NCBI RefSeq assembly: GCF_005863245.1
Contig: NZ_VBUT01000006.1
Span: forward strand, 124,001-188,000
DNA: 64,000 nt
Reading direction: 5' to 3'
Source: Nocardia cyriacigeorgica
GTDB taxonomy: Bacteria; Actinomycetota; Actinomycetes; Mycobacteriales; Mycobacteriaceae
Each line of letters begins with the position of its first letter. Positions within the stretch are counted from its first letter, which is position 1. The notes under the pieces were generated by a model. That model searched no databases. It was given only the letters and a program-made list of their open reading frames with translations, and was not told the DNA's origin. Positions 52,424 to 61,002 of this stretch are shown here, one piece after another. The position numbers were made by a program, and so were the translations under genes.

Positions 52424-52741
52424 CTACGGAGTGCCGCCCAGCCGATCGAATTCCCGTGCCCTTACTTCGTCGATGTGAAGAAACTTGGCGGCAACAGATA
52501 TCGTATTATCGCTGATCGACTCGAGTGTTGTCGCCAATTGCTGGAGCGTCTTGGTCGCGGAATCGCATGCTGTGGTGCAGGCTACACCGATTTCGAATCC
52601 GGGAAATCCCGATGCGATTCCAGCGGAAGCCTCACCCGATTTGATGTTACGTATGTCCCCGGCTCGAGACCGCACATCGCGCGCCAGGACAGCGGCATCA
52701 GCGCCATCGATCTTGACGGTCTCAGTTAACGGGTCGGCCAC
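52424..52741 (-). CDS. EspC-like type VII secretion target
   Basis: This 105-residue protein has the DUF2580/EspC pattern: 'VKIDGADAAVLARDVRSRAGDIRNI', a loop with two Cys ('GVACTTACDSATKTLQQLATTLES'), and the C-terminal helix 'ISVAAKFLHIDEVRAREFDRL'. In mycobacteria such proteins are co-secreted with larger ESX substrates. GTG at 52741 has a -10-like TAGCAT 8 nt upstream and no Shine-Dalgarno site. First gene of the three-gene minus-strand operon. Confidence 0.75.
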   Translation of the reverse strand: MADPLTETVKIDGADAAVLARDVRSRAGDIRNIKSGEASAGIASGFPGFEIGVACTTACDSATKTLQQLATTLESISDNTISVAAKFLHIDEVRAREFDRLGGTP

Positions 52742-52883
52742 GCCCGGGCATGCTACCGTTGGCGCTGGAATGGCGCAATGTGCGCTGTGGCAAGGCAATG
52801 CATGCTTTCGAGCACATGCGTACCAGCGCGCCGGTACGTCTGCTGATGCAGACCCAGGGGATCCGGAGCAAGGAGTTGTGGCG

Positions 52884-53390
52884 ATGACCTCTGCTGATCT
52901 CGACCCGATGTCACAGAACACTCAGCGATTGGTGCAGTCGCTGACGACGGCTCGATCACGGGCACAGTCGTCCGATGGGTTCCTGGTGGTGGAAATGTGC
53001 GCCGACGGCCAGCTCACGGTCAAGATCGACGACCGCGCGCTTGCTTACGGTGGTGCCACGATCTCTGCCGAGCTCAACCGGCTGGCCGCTCAGGCCTTGA
53101 CCAAGGCGAGGGCCGAAGTCGCAGATGCAGTGGACGCCTTCTGTGCGGATCCGCGGATAGCGAATGTTATCGAGGCGACGCAGGATGCGATGGCCCAACC
53201 GCCGGTCGATGTACGACCGGCGGTGCCGAGCGCGCATGTGAATGAGTCCACCACACCGGCAGGTGGGGACGCAGGTTTCCCGCCACCAGTGCGCCGTCAG
53301 AGGGAAACGTACCTTACGCCTGTCGACGATCCTTATCTCGATGATGATTACGATCCGTACTATCACCGGAAGTCCTGGCTCGTCGACTGA
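52884..53390 (+). CDS. YbaB/EbfC family protein
   Basis: This 168-residue protein has the YbaB DNA-binding fold at about 15-100 ('FLVVEMCADGQLTVKIDDRALAYGGATISAELNRLAAQALTKARAEV') followed by a Pro-rich acidic tail with 'DDPYLDDDYDPYYH'. YbaB relatives of this kind accompany EspC-like genes in Nocardia ESX islands. AGGAG lies 8 nt before the ATG. It diverges from the EspC-like gene. Confidence 0.8.
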   Translation: MTSADLDPMSQNTQRLVQSLTTARSRAQSSDGFLVVEMCADGQLTVKIDDRALAYGGATISAELNRLAAQALTKARAEVADAVDAFCADPRIANVIEATQDAMAQPPVDVRPAVPSAHVNESTTPAGGDAGFPPPVRRQRETYLTPVDDPYLDDDYDPYYHRKSWLVD

Positions 53391-53494
53391 CATTGCAGCA
53401 TAGGGTGATTGGGTCGAACGCGCTGGAATCCATAGCAGTACCTCGTGCTGATTACTGGATGCGCCGGTCGCAGGCTGAGTGACCGGCCGACTCT

Positions 53495-54700
53495 TCATAC
53501 ATTGCTGATGCCGCACCATGCGGCGAATCCCCGCACACCTTCCGAAGAACGTGCTTCTTGCCGTGCGAGGATCCGCACAGTTTCGTGGACCATCGGGTGG
53601 TAGCGAGTTTGGGTAGGTGCGATCTTCTTGGCGGTGTGGAGGGCGTTGAGTGCTGCCGCGCGATTCCCGTGGAGGAGATGTCCGCGCGCGAGGTCGATGT
53701 AATGGTGGCCGGCGCGCTCTCGTGGAGCAGTCGCAGGAATCCGGACTGCTTCTGCTCGTCGTACTGCTTCGGTCCCGTCCATCATTTCCACGGCGAGCCC
53801 TACCGACCAGATCGCCACATTGGTCGGTCCGAAACACAGCCGGTAGTCGTCACGGTCGCGTCCGATTCTGCGCGCCGTCTCAGTCGCCTCAGCCAGGTGT
53901 GCGTCGGCGAGGGCACGTTGGCCTGATCTAGCAGCCGCAAGGGCTGATTTCAAATGTAGATTGCCCCACATGGCAAGGACTGGCGGGTCCTCGCGTCGGA
54001 GTTCTGCGTCGATCCGGCCCCGGCTCTTCTCCAGGAAACGCAGTGCCGAATTCCAGTCGGCAGCGCCGATGAGCTCACCCGCCCGCTGATAGTCGCCGAC
54101 CAGGACGGCGAGCTCATCACCGGATCGGGCCGCCGCCCACTCGTATCGTTCGACAGCCAGGGACGCCAAATCGATGTAGCCGAGCTTGTACACCAGTTGG
54201 CTTGTCGCCGCATAAGCCTCGGCCAGCAGCCCGAATACTCTCTCGCGTTTCAGCCCATCAGCGGAGTGCCAGGCACGTCGGAGATCTGCCAGCAATGGCG
54301 GAAGCTTTGCGCCGAGTTCGCCGAGCTGGACCGAGTGCCGCAGCTTCGACACCGTGTCGACTTCGGCCGCAAGCTCAGTGAATTCCCGCGGTGCTGACTC
54401 CTCCGGCTCGATCCCGTACGCGGCCAGCTCGCGTCGAATTTCGGGCACCCCGGCGTGCACATTGTGTTCGTCTCGGGTCGCACGGGGATACGGCTGGTCG
54501 AGCAAGTCTGCGACGCCGACTTTGAGCGCGCGCGCAACCGCGCTGACGAAAGCGGGTGATGCCGGAGCACGTTCCTGCTCGACGGCTCGGACCAGGCTCA
54601 CCGATACGTGGGCTTCTTGCGCGAGTCGGGCTTGTGTCCAGCCGGCGAGGTGGCGTTCTTCGGCAACACGCCGACCGATACCAGAGGTTCGGGTCATCAT
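53495..54700 (-). CDS. XRE family regulator with TPR domain
   Basis: This 401-residue regulator has a Cro/C1 HTH at 8-65 ('RRVAEERHLAGWTQARLAQEAHVSVSLVRAVEQERAPASPAFVSAVARAL') and a C-terminal array of TPR-like helix pairs ('RERVFGLLAEAYAATSQLVYKLGYIDLASLAVERYEWAA', 'RERAGHHYIDLARGHLLHGNRAAALNALHTA'). It has the same architecture as the 4725-5849 gene with a different sequence. It diverges from a two-gene cassette of small unknown proteins, the likely target. Confidence 0.87.
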   Translation of the reverse strand: MMTRTSGIGRRVAEERHLAGWTQARLAQEAHVSVSLVRAVEQERAPASPAFVSAVARALKVGVADLLDQPYPRATRDEHNVHAGVPEIRRELAAYGIEPEESAPREFTELAAEVDTVSKLRHSVQLGELGAKLPPLLADLRRAWHSADGLKRERVFGLLAEAYAATSQLVYKLGYIDLASLAVERYEWAAARSGDELAVLVGDYQRAGELIGAADWNSALRFLEKSRGRIDAELRREDPPVLAMWGNLHLKSALAAARSGQRALADAHLAEATETARRIGRDRDDYRLCFGPTNVAIWSVGLAVEMMDGTEAVRRAEAVRIPATAPRERAGHHYIDLARGHLLHGNRAAALNALHTAKKIAPTQTRYHPMVHETVRILARQEARSSEGVRGFAAWCGISNV

Positions 54701-54907
54701 GCCCTCATTTCATTGGCGTTCGCATACCCAGGGTGCCAAAGCCATTGGCACTTCGCTGCAGATACGCCGACGAATCTCTTTGTGCGGCACCCGTGGCCGG
54801 GTTGATGCCCTGGAGCTCGACGGGCACACCGGTCGGCTATGAGCTGTCGGTGGCGGAAGCTCCCCGGGCGGGTGCCCCTTCTTGACGTCGAGCGAGGGGC
54901 TATGCGT

Positions 54908-55351
54908 ATGGACGGAAGTGTGTTGTCGGAACTGGGAGACACGCCGGTGAGCTGGTGTGAGTACTACCGGCGGGTTTGCGGACTTCCAGCGTCTGTGGAG
55001 CCGCGTAGCGGGCGGATTGTGATGCGGGCGTGCGCCATTGGGGCAGTGACGATGCCCGCCCACTACGGGGGAATGGTGCTGGTTCGGTCGCCGATAGCGG
55101 GTCCGGTTGTGGCGCATCCACGGTCGCGACGGTGGTCGTTCTTGGTGCAGCGGGACGTGCCTGACGATACGAAATTGTTCATGGAGTTGTTTCGCCTCGA
55201 CGTTTCCGTGTCGCCGTTAGGAGCCGAGATCGTCCTCCCGTCGCCAGGGGAGCGTGGTCCAGGGTTTCGCGTATGGGTGAAACCACCCCACGATGGCGTG
55301 CCTCCGTCCGGGATGGCGGTGGTAGACGCGGTGAGGTCGGTGCACCGGTGA
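54908..55351 (+). CDS. Conserved hypothetical protein beside XRE-TPR regulator
   Basis: This protein has 147 residues. The core 'RACAIGAVTMPAHYGGMVLV' is followed by 'GPVVAHPRSRRWSFLVQRDVPDD', 'RLDVSVSPLGAEIVLPSPGERG' and 'VWVKPPHDGVPPSGMAVVDAV'. I recall similar proteins only as uncharacterised neighbours of XRE-TPR genes in Nocardia and Streptomyces; parts ('HPRS.RWSFLV', 'IVLPSP') faintly recall primase-polymerase N-terminal domains. The ATG at 54908 has GAGGGG 8 nt upstream; the ATG at 54902 is too close to it. Confidence 0.65.
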   Translation: MDGSVLSELGDTPVSWCEYYRRVCGLPASVEPRSGRIVMRACAIGAVTMPAHYGGMVLVRSPIAGPVVAHPRSRRWSFLVQRDVPDDTKLFMELFRLDVSVSPLGAEIVLPSPGERGPGFRVWVKPPHDGVPPSGMAVVDAVRSVHR

Positions 55352-55560
55352 GGGCTGAATCGCCGAAGCCGGATGAAGATGATGTCCGCGTTTCGGTGCA
55401 GTTCCACGATGTCCGTCTGGAGTTCGTTGCGTGTCGTACTGCCGCTGCCCAGTTCATCGATGAATGGTGCCTCCGCTACCACGCCGATGCGGCGATGGTC
55501 ATTCCAGGCGACGTGGCCGATCTGCCTCGGCTGCCGAACGAGAGGTTGTACCTCGATTGA
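55348..55560 (+). CDS. Small conserved hypothetical protein
   Basis: This 70-residue acidic protein ('EDDVRVSVQFHDVRLEFVACRTAAAQF', 'EWCLRYHADAAMVIPGD') has a GTG start overlapping the stop of the previous gene (GTGA). It forms a translationally coupled pair with it. Unknown function. Confidence 0.55.
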   Translation: MRAESPKPDEDDVRVSVQFHDVRLEFVACRTAAAQFIDEWCLRYHADAAMVIPGDVADLPRLPNERLYLD

Positions 55561-55774
55561 TGTGGCGGCCTGTGCCGCTCGGGCGCGCTGCTGGTGCTGA
55601 ACACGAAGTCCGGGCCGCAGCTCGACGAACTAGGTCATTCGCCCCTGGTCGGCCAGCTACCCGTCGAACGATTCGAGGTCCCGAGGCAGGCACAGGGCGC
55701 GTCCAGATGGGCCGCCGTTTCCGGCCCGAGCCGCGAGGCGCATGATCGAACACAGCCGACCCACAGGAGGAACC

Positions 55775-56797
55775 GTGTCTGTCGAGTCCACTCGCATCGT
55801 GCTGGCGTCCCGTCCGGTCGGTGCGCCGCAGCCGGAGAACTTTCGCACCGAAACCGTCGAACTGCCCGAGCCCGGCGATGGGCAGGCGCTGCTGCAAACG
55901 CTGTATCTGTCGCTGGATCCATATATGCGCGGGCGGATGAGTGACGCGCCGTCGTATGCGCCGCCGGTGGCGATCGGGGCGACGATGGTGGGCGCCACCG
56001 TGTCCAGGGTGCTGGAATCGCGCGATAGCGCGGTGCGGCCGGGCGATATCGTGCTCGGGTATGGCGGCTGGCAGACGCATTCGCTGGAATCGGCCGCCTA
56101 CCTGCGCAAACTCGATCCGGCGAAGGCGCCCGTGACCACCGCCCTCGGTGTGCTCGGGATGCCGGGATTCACCGCTTACGCGGGGTTGCGCAATATCGGC
56201 AAGCCCAAAGCGGGGGAGACGCTGGTCGTGGCCGCTGCGACGGGACCGGTGGGCTCGGCGGTCGGGCAGATCGCGAAACTCGAAGGCACCCGCACCGTCG
56301 GCATCGCGGGCGGCCCGGAGAAGGTGCGGTTGCTGACCGAGAAGTTCGGCTTCGACGCCGCCATCGACCATCGCGCCGACGACTTCGCCGAGCAGCTGGC
56401 CACCGCCACCCCGGACGGCATCGACGTCTATTTCGAGAACGTCGGCGGCGCCGTCCTGGACGCGGTTCTGCCGCGCCTCAACAGCTTCGCCCGCATCCCC
56501 GTCTGCGGCCTCGCCGCCGCCTACAACGCGACCGAACTGCCGCCGGGCCCCGACCGGCTCGGCCTGCTCATGGGTCTGATCCTGCGCAAGAGCCTCACCG
56601 TGCGCGGCTTCATCCAGACCGAATTCGCCCCGACGCAGATGGACGACTTCCTCGACCAGGCCACGAGATGGGTCGCCGATGGCCGGCTGGCCTACCTCGA
56701 GGACATCGTGGACGGCCTCGATCAGGCGGTGGCCGCATTCCAAGGCCTGCTGGTCGGCAAGAACGTGGGCAAGCTGCTGGTGCGCGTCGCCGAGTGA
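55775..56797 (+). CDS. NADP-dependent MDR oxidoreductase (CurA/LTB4DH-like)
   Basis: This 340-residue zinc-independent medium-chain reductase resembles 2-alkenal/prostaglandin reductases: 'QALLQTLYLSLDPYMRGRMSD', 'GMPGFTAYAGLRNIGKPKAGETLVVAAATGPVGSAVGQ' (NADP-binding A-A-x-G-x-V-G), 'YFENVGGAVLDAVLPRL' and 'GFIQTEF'. It should reduce alpha,beta-unsaturated carbonyl compounds. AGGAGG lies 4 nt before the GTG at 55775. Located just before the cobN riboswitch but unrelated to it. Confidence 0.9.
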   Translation: MSVESTRIVLASRPVGAPQPENFRTETVELPEPGDGQALLQTLYLSLDPYMRGRMSDAPSYAPPVAIGATMVGATVSRVLESRDSAVRPGDIVLGYGGWQTHSLESAAYLRKLDPAKAPVTTALGVLGMPGFTAYAGLRNIGKPKAGETLVVAAATGPVGSAVGQIAKLEGTRTVGIAGGPEKVRLLTEKFGFDAAIDHRADDFAEQLATATPDGIDVYFENVGGAVLDAVLPRLNSFARIPVCGLAAAYNATELPPGPDRLGLLMGLILRKSLTVRGFIQTEFAPTQMDDFLDQATRWVADGRLAYLEDIVDGLDQAVAAFQGLLVGKNVGKLLVRVAE

Positions 56798-56980
56798 CGG
56801 GCGGCGAGACCGGAGCGAACCCACCCGCCCGATGACGTCCCAGGGAAGCGGGTACTGCGCCGATGGCACTGCACCGGGCCAATAGTCGTCGGTAGGCCGA
56901 GCCCGTAGAGCGGCCGCCGGCACCAGGGCGGCACGCGTTGGCGGCCCAGCTCCGGGCGATGCGGGCGGCCCGATTCCCGC

Positions 56981-57090
56981 GCGGTAGCATCCGGGGGCTC
57001 GGCGGGCGATGAGGAAACCGGTGAAATTCCGGTGCGGTCGCGCCACTGTGAACAGCCAGACCCTCTCCGGCGAGCGCACACCCGCTGGGC
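56981..57090 (+). promoter_or_regulatory. Cobalamin riboswitch
   Basis: The conserved core is clear: GATGAGGAAACCGGTGAAAT (starting near 57009), then TTCCGGTGCGGTCGCGCCAC and TGTGAACAGCCAGACCCTC (the B12-box region), ending about 30 nt before the cobN GTG. Adenosylcobalamin binding would lower cobN expression. No second copy was found upstream of the other cob genes in the window. The outer boundaries are approximate. Confidence 0.92.
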
Positions 57091-57115
57091 GCGTCACCCG
57101 AGGAAGGTCTCACCC

Positions 57116-60100
57116 GTGATCCTGCTGCTGTCCACCTCCGACACCGATCTGCTGAGCGCGCGCGCCAGCGGCGCCGACTACCGGTGGGGCAACCCGGCGC
57201 GGCTGCTGATCGAGGACCTCCCTGGCCTGCTCGACGGCGCCGACCTGGTCATCGTGCGCATCCTCGGCGGCAAGCGGGCCTGGGAAGAAGGACTCGACGC
57301 GGTCCGGGCCAGCGGCGTACCGATGGTCGCCCTCGGCGGTGAACTCGCACCCGACGCCGAGCTGATGGAATGCTCGACCGTGCCAGCCGGTGTCGCTGCC
57401 GACGCGCACAACTACCTCGCCGCAGGTGGTGCCGAGAATCTGCGTCAGCTGCACAACTTCCTCTCCGACACCGTGTTGCTCACCGGGCACGGCTTCGAGC
57501 CGCCGGTGCAGCTGCCCAGCTGGGGTGAGCTCGAGCGCGACGCCGCTGACATCGACGGCCCCACCGTCGCGGTCGTCTACTACCGCGCCCAGCATCTGGC
57601 CGGCAACACCGCCTACATCGACGCCCTGTGCACCGCGATCGAACAGGCCGGTGCCCGCCCGCTGCCGTTGTACTGCGCCTCGCTGCGGACCGCCGAACCG
57701 GAATTGCTGAACACCTTGCGTACCGCGGACGCCTTGGTCGTGACCGTGCTCGCCGCGGGCGGTACCAAGCCCGCGACCGCGTCCGCCGGCGGCGACGACG
57801 AAGCCTGGGATGTCGGCGCGCTCGCCGAACTCGATGTGCCGATCCTGCAGGGCCTGTGCCTGACCACCGGTCGCGAGCAGTGGGAAGCCAACGACGACGG
57901 TCTGTCGCCGCTGGATGTGGCCACGCAGGTGGCGGTGCCCGAGTTCGACGGCCGCATCATCACCGTGCCGTTCTCGTTCAAGGAATTCGACGCCGACGGT
58001 CTGTCGACCTACGTCCCGGATCCCGAGCGCGCCGCACGAGTCGCCGGTATCGCGGTGCGCCACGCCCGGCTGCGCCATATCCCCGCCGAGCAGAAGCGAC
58101 TCGCGATCATGCTCTCGGCGTACCCGACCAAACATGCCCGCATCGGCAACGCCGTCGGCCTCGACACCCCCGCCAGCGCGATCCGGTTGCTCACCGAATT
58201 GCGCACGGCCGGTTACGATCTGGGCGATCCGAGCGAGGTTCCCGGTCTCACCGACCGCGACGGCGACGCCTTGATTCACGCCCTCATCGCCGCCGGCGGG
58301 CAGGACCCGGACTGGCTCACCGCCGAACAGCTGGAGGGCAACCCGATCCGCATCGGCGCCGCCACCTACACCGCGTGGTTCGAGAGCCTGCCGGAGGACC
58401 TGCGCGAGGCCGTGATCGAGGCGTGGGGACCGCCGCCGGGCGAACTGTATGTGGACCGCTCCGGCGACCTGGCAGGCGAAATCGTCATCGCGGCACTGCG
58501 TTTCGGGAATATCGTGCTGATGGTGCAGCCGCCGCGCGGCTTCGGCGAGAACCCCGTCGCCATCTACCACGACCCCGACCTGCCGCCCAGCCACCACTAC
58601 CTGGCCGCCTACCGCTGGCTGTCGGCACCGGAGTCGGCGGGCGGATTCGGCGCCGACGCCATGGTGCATCTGGGCAAGCACGGCAACCTTGAATGGCTGC
58701 CGGGCAAGACGCTCGGCATGTCCGCCTCCTGCGGCACCGACGCCGCCCTCGGCGATCTGCCGCTGATCTACCCGTTCCTGGTCAACGACCCCGGTGAAGG
58801 CACCCAGGCCAAGCGCCGCGCGCACGCCACCCTGGTCGATCACCTGATCCCGCCGATGGCGCGCGCCGAAAGCTACGGCGACATCTCGCGATTGGAACAG
58901 CTGCTCGACGAACACGCCAATATCTCCGCCCTCGACCCGGCCAAGCTGCCCGCCATCCGCCAGCAGATCTGGACGCTGATGCGCGCGGCGAAAATGGACC
59001 ACGACCTCGGCCTGTCCGAACGCCCCGACGAGGACTCCTTCGACGACATGCTGCTGCACGTCGACGGCTGGCTGTGCGAGATCAAGGACGTGCAGATCCG
59101 CGACGGCCTGCACGTGCTCGGCCAGGCGCCCGAGGGCGAGATGGAGCTGGACCTGGTGTTGGCCATGCTGCGCGCCCGTCAGCTGTGGGGCGGTGAGCAG
59201 AACGTGCCCGGTCTGCGAGAAGCGCTGGGGCTCAGCGAAGCCGGAGACGAGGCCCGGGTGCGGGTCGACGTGGTGGAGGCTCGTGCGCGTGAACTGCTCG
59301 CCGCGTTGCAGGCCGAGAACTGGTCGGTGGACGTGGTCGACTCGTTGGTCAACGATTTCGCGACCGCGATTGTCTCCGGGGATTCGACCGAGCGGACGAC
59401 CGGCAGCGCTGCCTTGGGTACGGGCGCCGGTACTGCGAACAATACTCCGGGCGTCGGTGTCGCCGACGCGGCGGGCGAGCCGGATGTGCATGCGGCGGGC
59501 ACCGGCACCCCGGCCGGGCAGGTCGCCGGCTCGCAGACGGGTGGCATCGCCGTCGGCGAGCGCGTGGCGGCGGTGAATGCCGTGCTGCGGTTCGCCGCGA
59601 CCGAGGTGGTGCCACGCCTGCGTGAGACCGGTATCGAGATCGCCCGTGTCCTGCACGCTCTCAACGGCGGTTTCATCCCGGCGGGACCGAGCGGTTCCCC
59701 GTTGCGCGGGCTGATCAACGTGCTGCCCACCGGCCGCAATTTCTACTCCGTCGACCCGAAGGCCGTGCCGTCGCGTCTGGCGTGGGAGACCGGTCAGGCG
59801 ATGGCCGATTCGCTGCTCGAGCGGTATCTGGCCGATCACGGCGAGTACCCGCGCTCGGTGGGTCTGTCGGTGTGGGGCACCTCCGCGATGCGGACCTCCG
59901 GTGATGACATCGCCGAGGTCCTCGCGCTGCTCGGTGTGCGGCCGGTGTGGGACGAGGCCAGCCGCCGCGTCACCACGCTGGAAGTGATCTCCCTCGAGGA
60001 GCTCGGCCGTCCGCGTATCGACGTCACCGTCCGCATCTCCGGCTTCTTCCGCGACGCGTTCCCGCACGTGCTGGCCCTGCTCGACGACGCCGTCCGCCTG

Positions 60101-60907
60101 GTCGCCGCCCTCGACGAACCGGCCGAATCGAACTACGTTCGCGCACACGCGCAGGCCGACCTCGCCGACCACGGCGACGAACGCCGCGCCACCACCCGCA
60201 TCTTCGGCTCCAAGCCCGGCACCTACGGGGCGGGCCTGCTGCAACTGATCGACTCCAAGAGCTGGCGCACCGACGACGACCTCGCCCAGGTGTACACCAC
60301 CTGGGGTGGCTACGCCTACGGCCGCGACCTCGACGGCGCCCCCGCCGCCGACGATATGCGCACCGCCTACCGGCGTATCACCGTGGCGGCCAAGAACACC
60401 GACACCCGCGAGCACGATATCGCCGACTCCGACGACTACTTCCAGTTCCACGGCGGCATGGTCGCCACCGTCCGCGCGCTGACCGGCAAGAACCCCGAGG
60501 CCTACATCGGCGACAGCACCCGCCCCGACGCGGTGCGCACCCGCACCCTGTCCGAGGAGACCTCCCGGGTGTTCCGGGCGCGTGTGGTGAATCCGCGCTG
60601 GCTCGAGGCCATGCGCAGGCACGGGTACAAGGGCGCGTTCGAGATGGCGGCGACCGTGGACTACCTGTTCGGCTACGACGCCACCACCGATGTGGTCGCG
60701 GACTGGATGTATGAGAAGTTGGCCGAAAGCTACGTCTTCGACGAAATCAATCGCACGTTCATGGAGCAGTCCAATCCGTGGGCGCTGCACGGTATCGCCG
60801 AGCGCCTGCTCGAGGCGGCCGAGCGCAAACTCTGGGATGCGCCGGAGCAGGAGACATTGGATCGGCTGCGCCAGATCTACCTGGAAACCGAAGGTGAACT
60901 CGAGTAG
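57116..60907 (+). CDS. cobN: Aerobic cobaltochelatase subunit CobN
   Basis: CobN is the large subunit that, with CobS and CobT, inserts Co2+ into hydrogenobyrinic acid a,c-diamide using ATP. The 1263-residue protein shows family blocks across its length: 'MVALGGELAPDAELMECSTV', 'YYRAQHLAGNTAYIDALCTAIEQAGARPLPLY', 'HLGKHGNLEWLPGKTLGMSASC', 'WGTSAMRTSGDDIAEVLALLGVRPVW' and 'SKPGTYGAGLLQLIDSKSWRTDDDL'. Residues about 755-815 are a low-complexity Gly/Ala/Thr insertion. The GTG start lies about 30 nt after the B12 riboswitch. Confidence 0.96.
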   Translation: MILLLSTSDTDLLSARASGADYRWGNPARLLIEDLPGLLDGADLVIVRILGGKRAWEEGLDAVRASGVPMVALGGELAPDAELMECSTVPAGVAADAHNYLAAGGAENLRQLHNFLSDTVLLTGHGFEPPVQLPSWGELERDAADIDGPTVAVVYYRAQHLAGNTAYIDALCTAIEQAGARPLPLYCASLRTAEPELLNTLRTADALVVTVLAAGGTKPATASAGGDDEAWDVGALAELDVPILQGLCLTTGREQWEANDDGLSPLDVATQVAVPEFDGRIITVPFSFKEFDADGLSTYVPDPERAARVAGIAVRHARLRHIPAEQKRLAIMLSAYPTKHARIGNAVGLDTPASAIRLLTELRTAGYDLGDPSEVPGLTDRDGDALIHALIAAGGQDPDWLTAEQLEGNPIRIGAATYTAWFESLPEDLREAVIEAWGPPPGELYVDRSGDLAGEIVIAALRFGNIVLMVQPPRGFGENPVAIYHDPDLPPSHHYLAAYRWLSAPESAGGFGADAMVHLGKHGNLEWLPGKTLGMSASCGTDAALGDLPLIYPFLVNDPGEGTQAKRRAHATLVDHLIPPMARAESYGDISRLEQLLDEHANISALDPAKLPAIRQQIWTLMRAAKMDHDLGLSERPDEDSFDDMLLHVDGWLCEIKDVQIRDGLHVLGQAPEGEMELDLVLAMLRARQLWGGEQNVPGLREALGLSEAGDEARVRVDVVEARARELLAALQAENWSVDVVDSLVNDFATAIVSGDSTERTTGSAALGTGAGTANNTPGVGVADAAGEPDVHAAGTGTPAGQVAGSQTGGIAVGERVAAVNAVLRFAATEVVPRLRETGIEIARVLHALNGGFIPAGPSGSPLRGLINVLPTGRNFYSVDPKAVPSRLAWETGQAMADSLLERYLADHGEYPRSVGLSVWGTSAMRTSGDDIAEVLALLGVRPVWDEASRRVTTLEVISLEELGRPRIDVTVRISGFFRDAFPHVLALLDDAVRLVAALDEPAESNYVRAHAQADLADHGDERRATTRIFGSKPGTYGAGLLQLIDSKSWRTDDDLAQVYTTWGGYAYGRDLDGAPAADDMRTAYRRITVAAKNTDTREHDIADSDDYFQFHGGMVATVRALTGKNPEAYIGDSTRPDAVRTRTLSEETSRVFRARVVNPRWLEAMRRHGYKGAFEMAATVDYLFGYDATTDVVADWMYEKLAESYVFDEINRTFMEQSNPWALHGIAERLLEAAERKLWDAPEQETLDRLRQIYLETEGELE

Positions 60908-61002
60908 GGGAGTCGTGGCCGCGTCCCTACGACCCCGGACGTAGCCGCGAATCTGTCCCTGGGCGGATGTGTGCTGTCAGCCGCCGCCCTACCGTTGCCG
61001 GT

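Noticed and set aside
57110..60790. A 1226-codon open frame on the minus strand opposite cobN
   Set aside because: The plus strand is unmistakable CobN; the antisense translation is low-complexity and has no start signal.
60908..60945. Possible terminator after cobN (GGGG-A-GTCGT paired with ACGAC-CCC)
   Set aside because: The stem is interrupted and the loop long; too weak to list as a feature.
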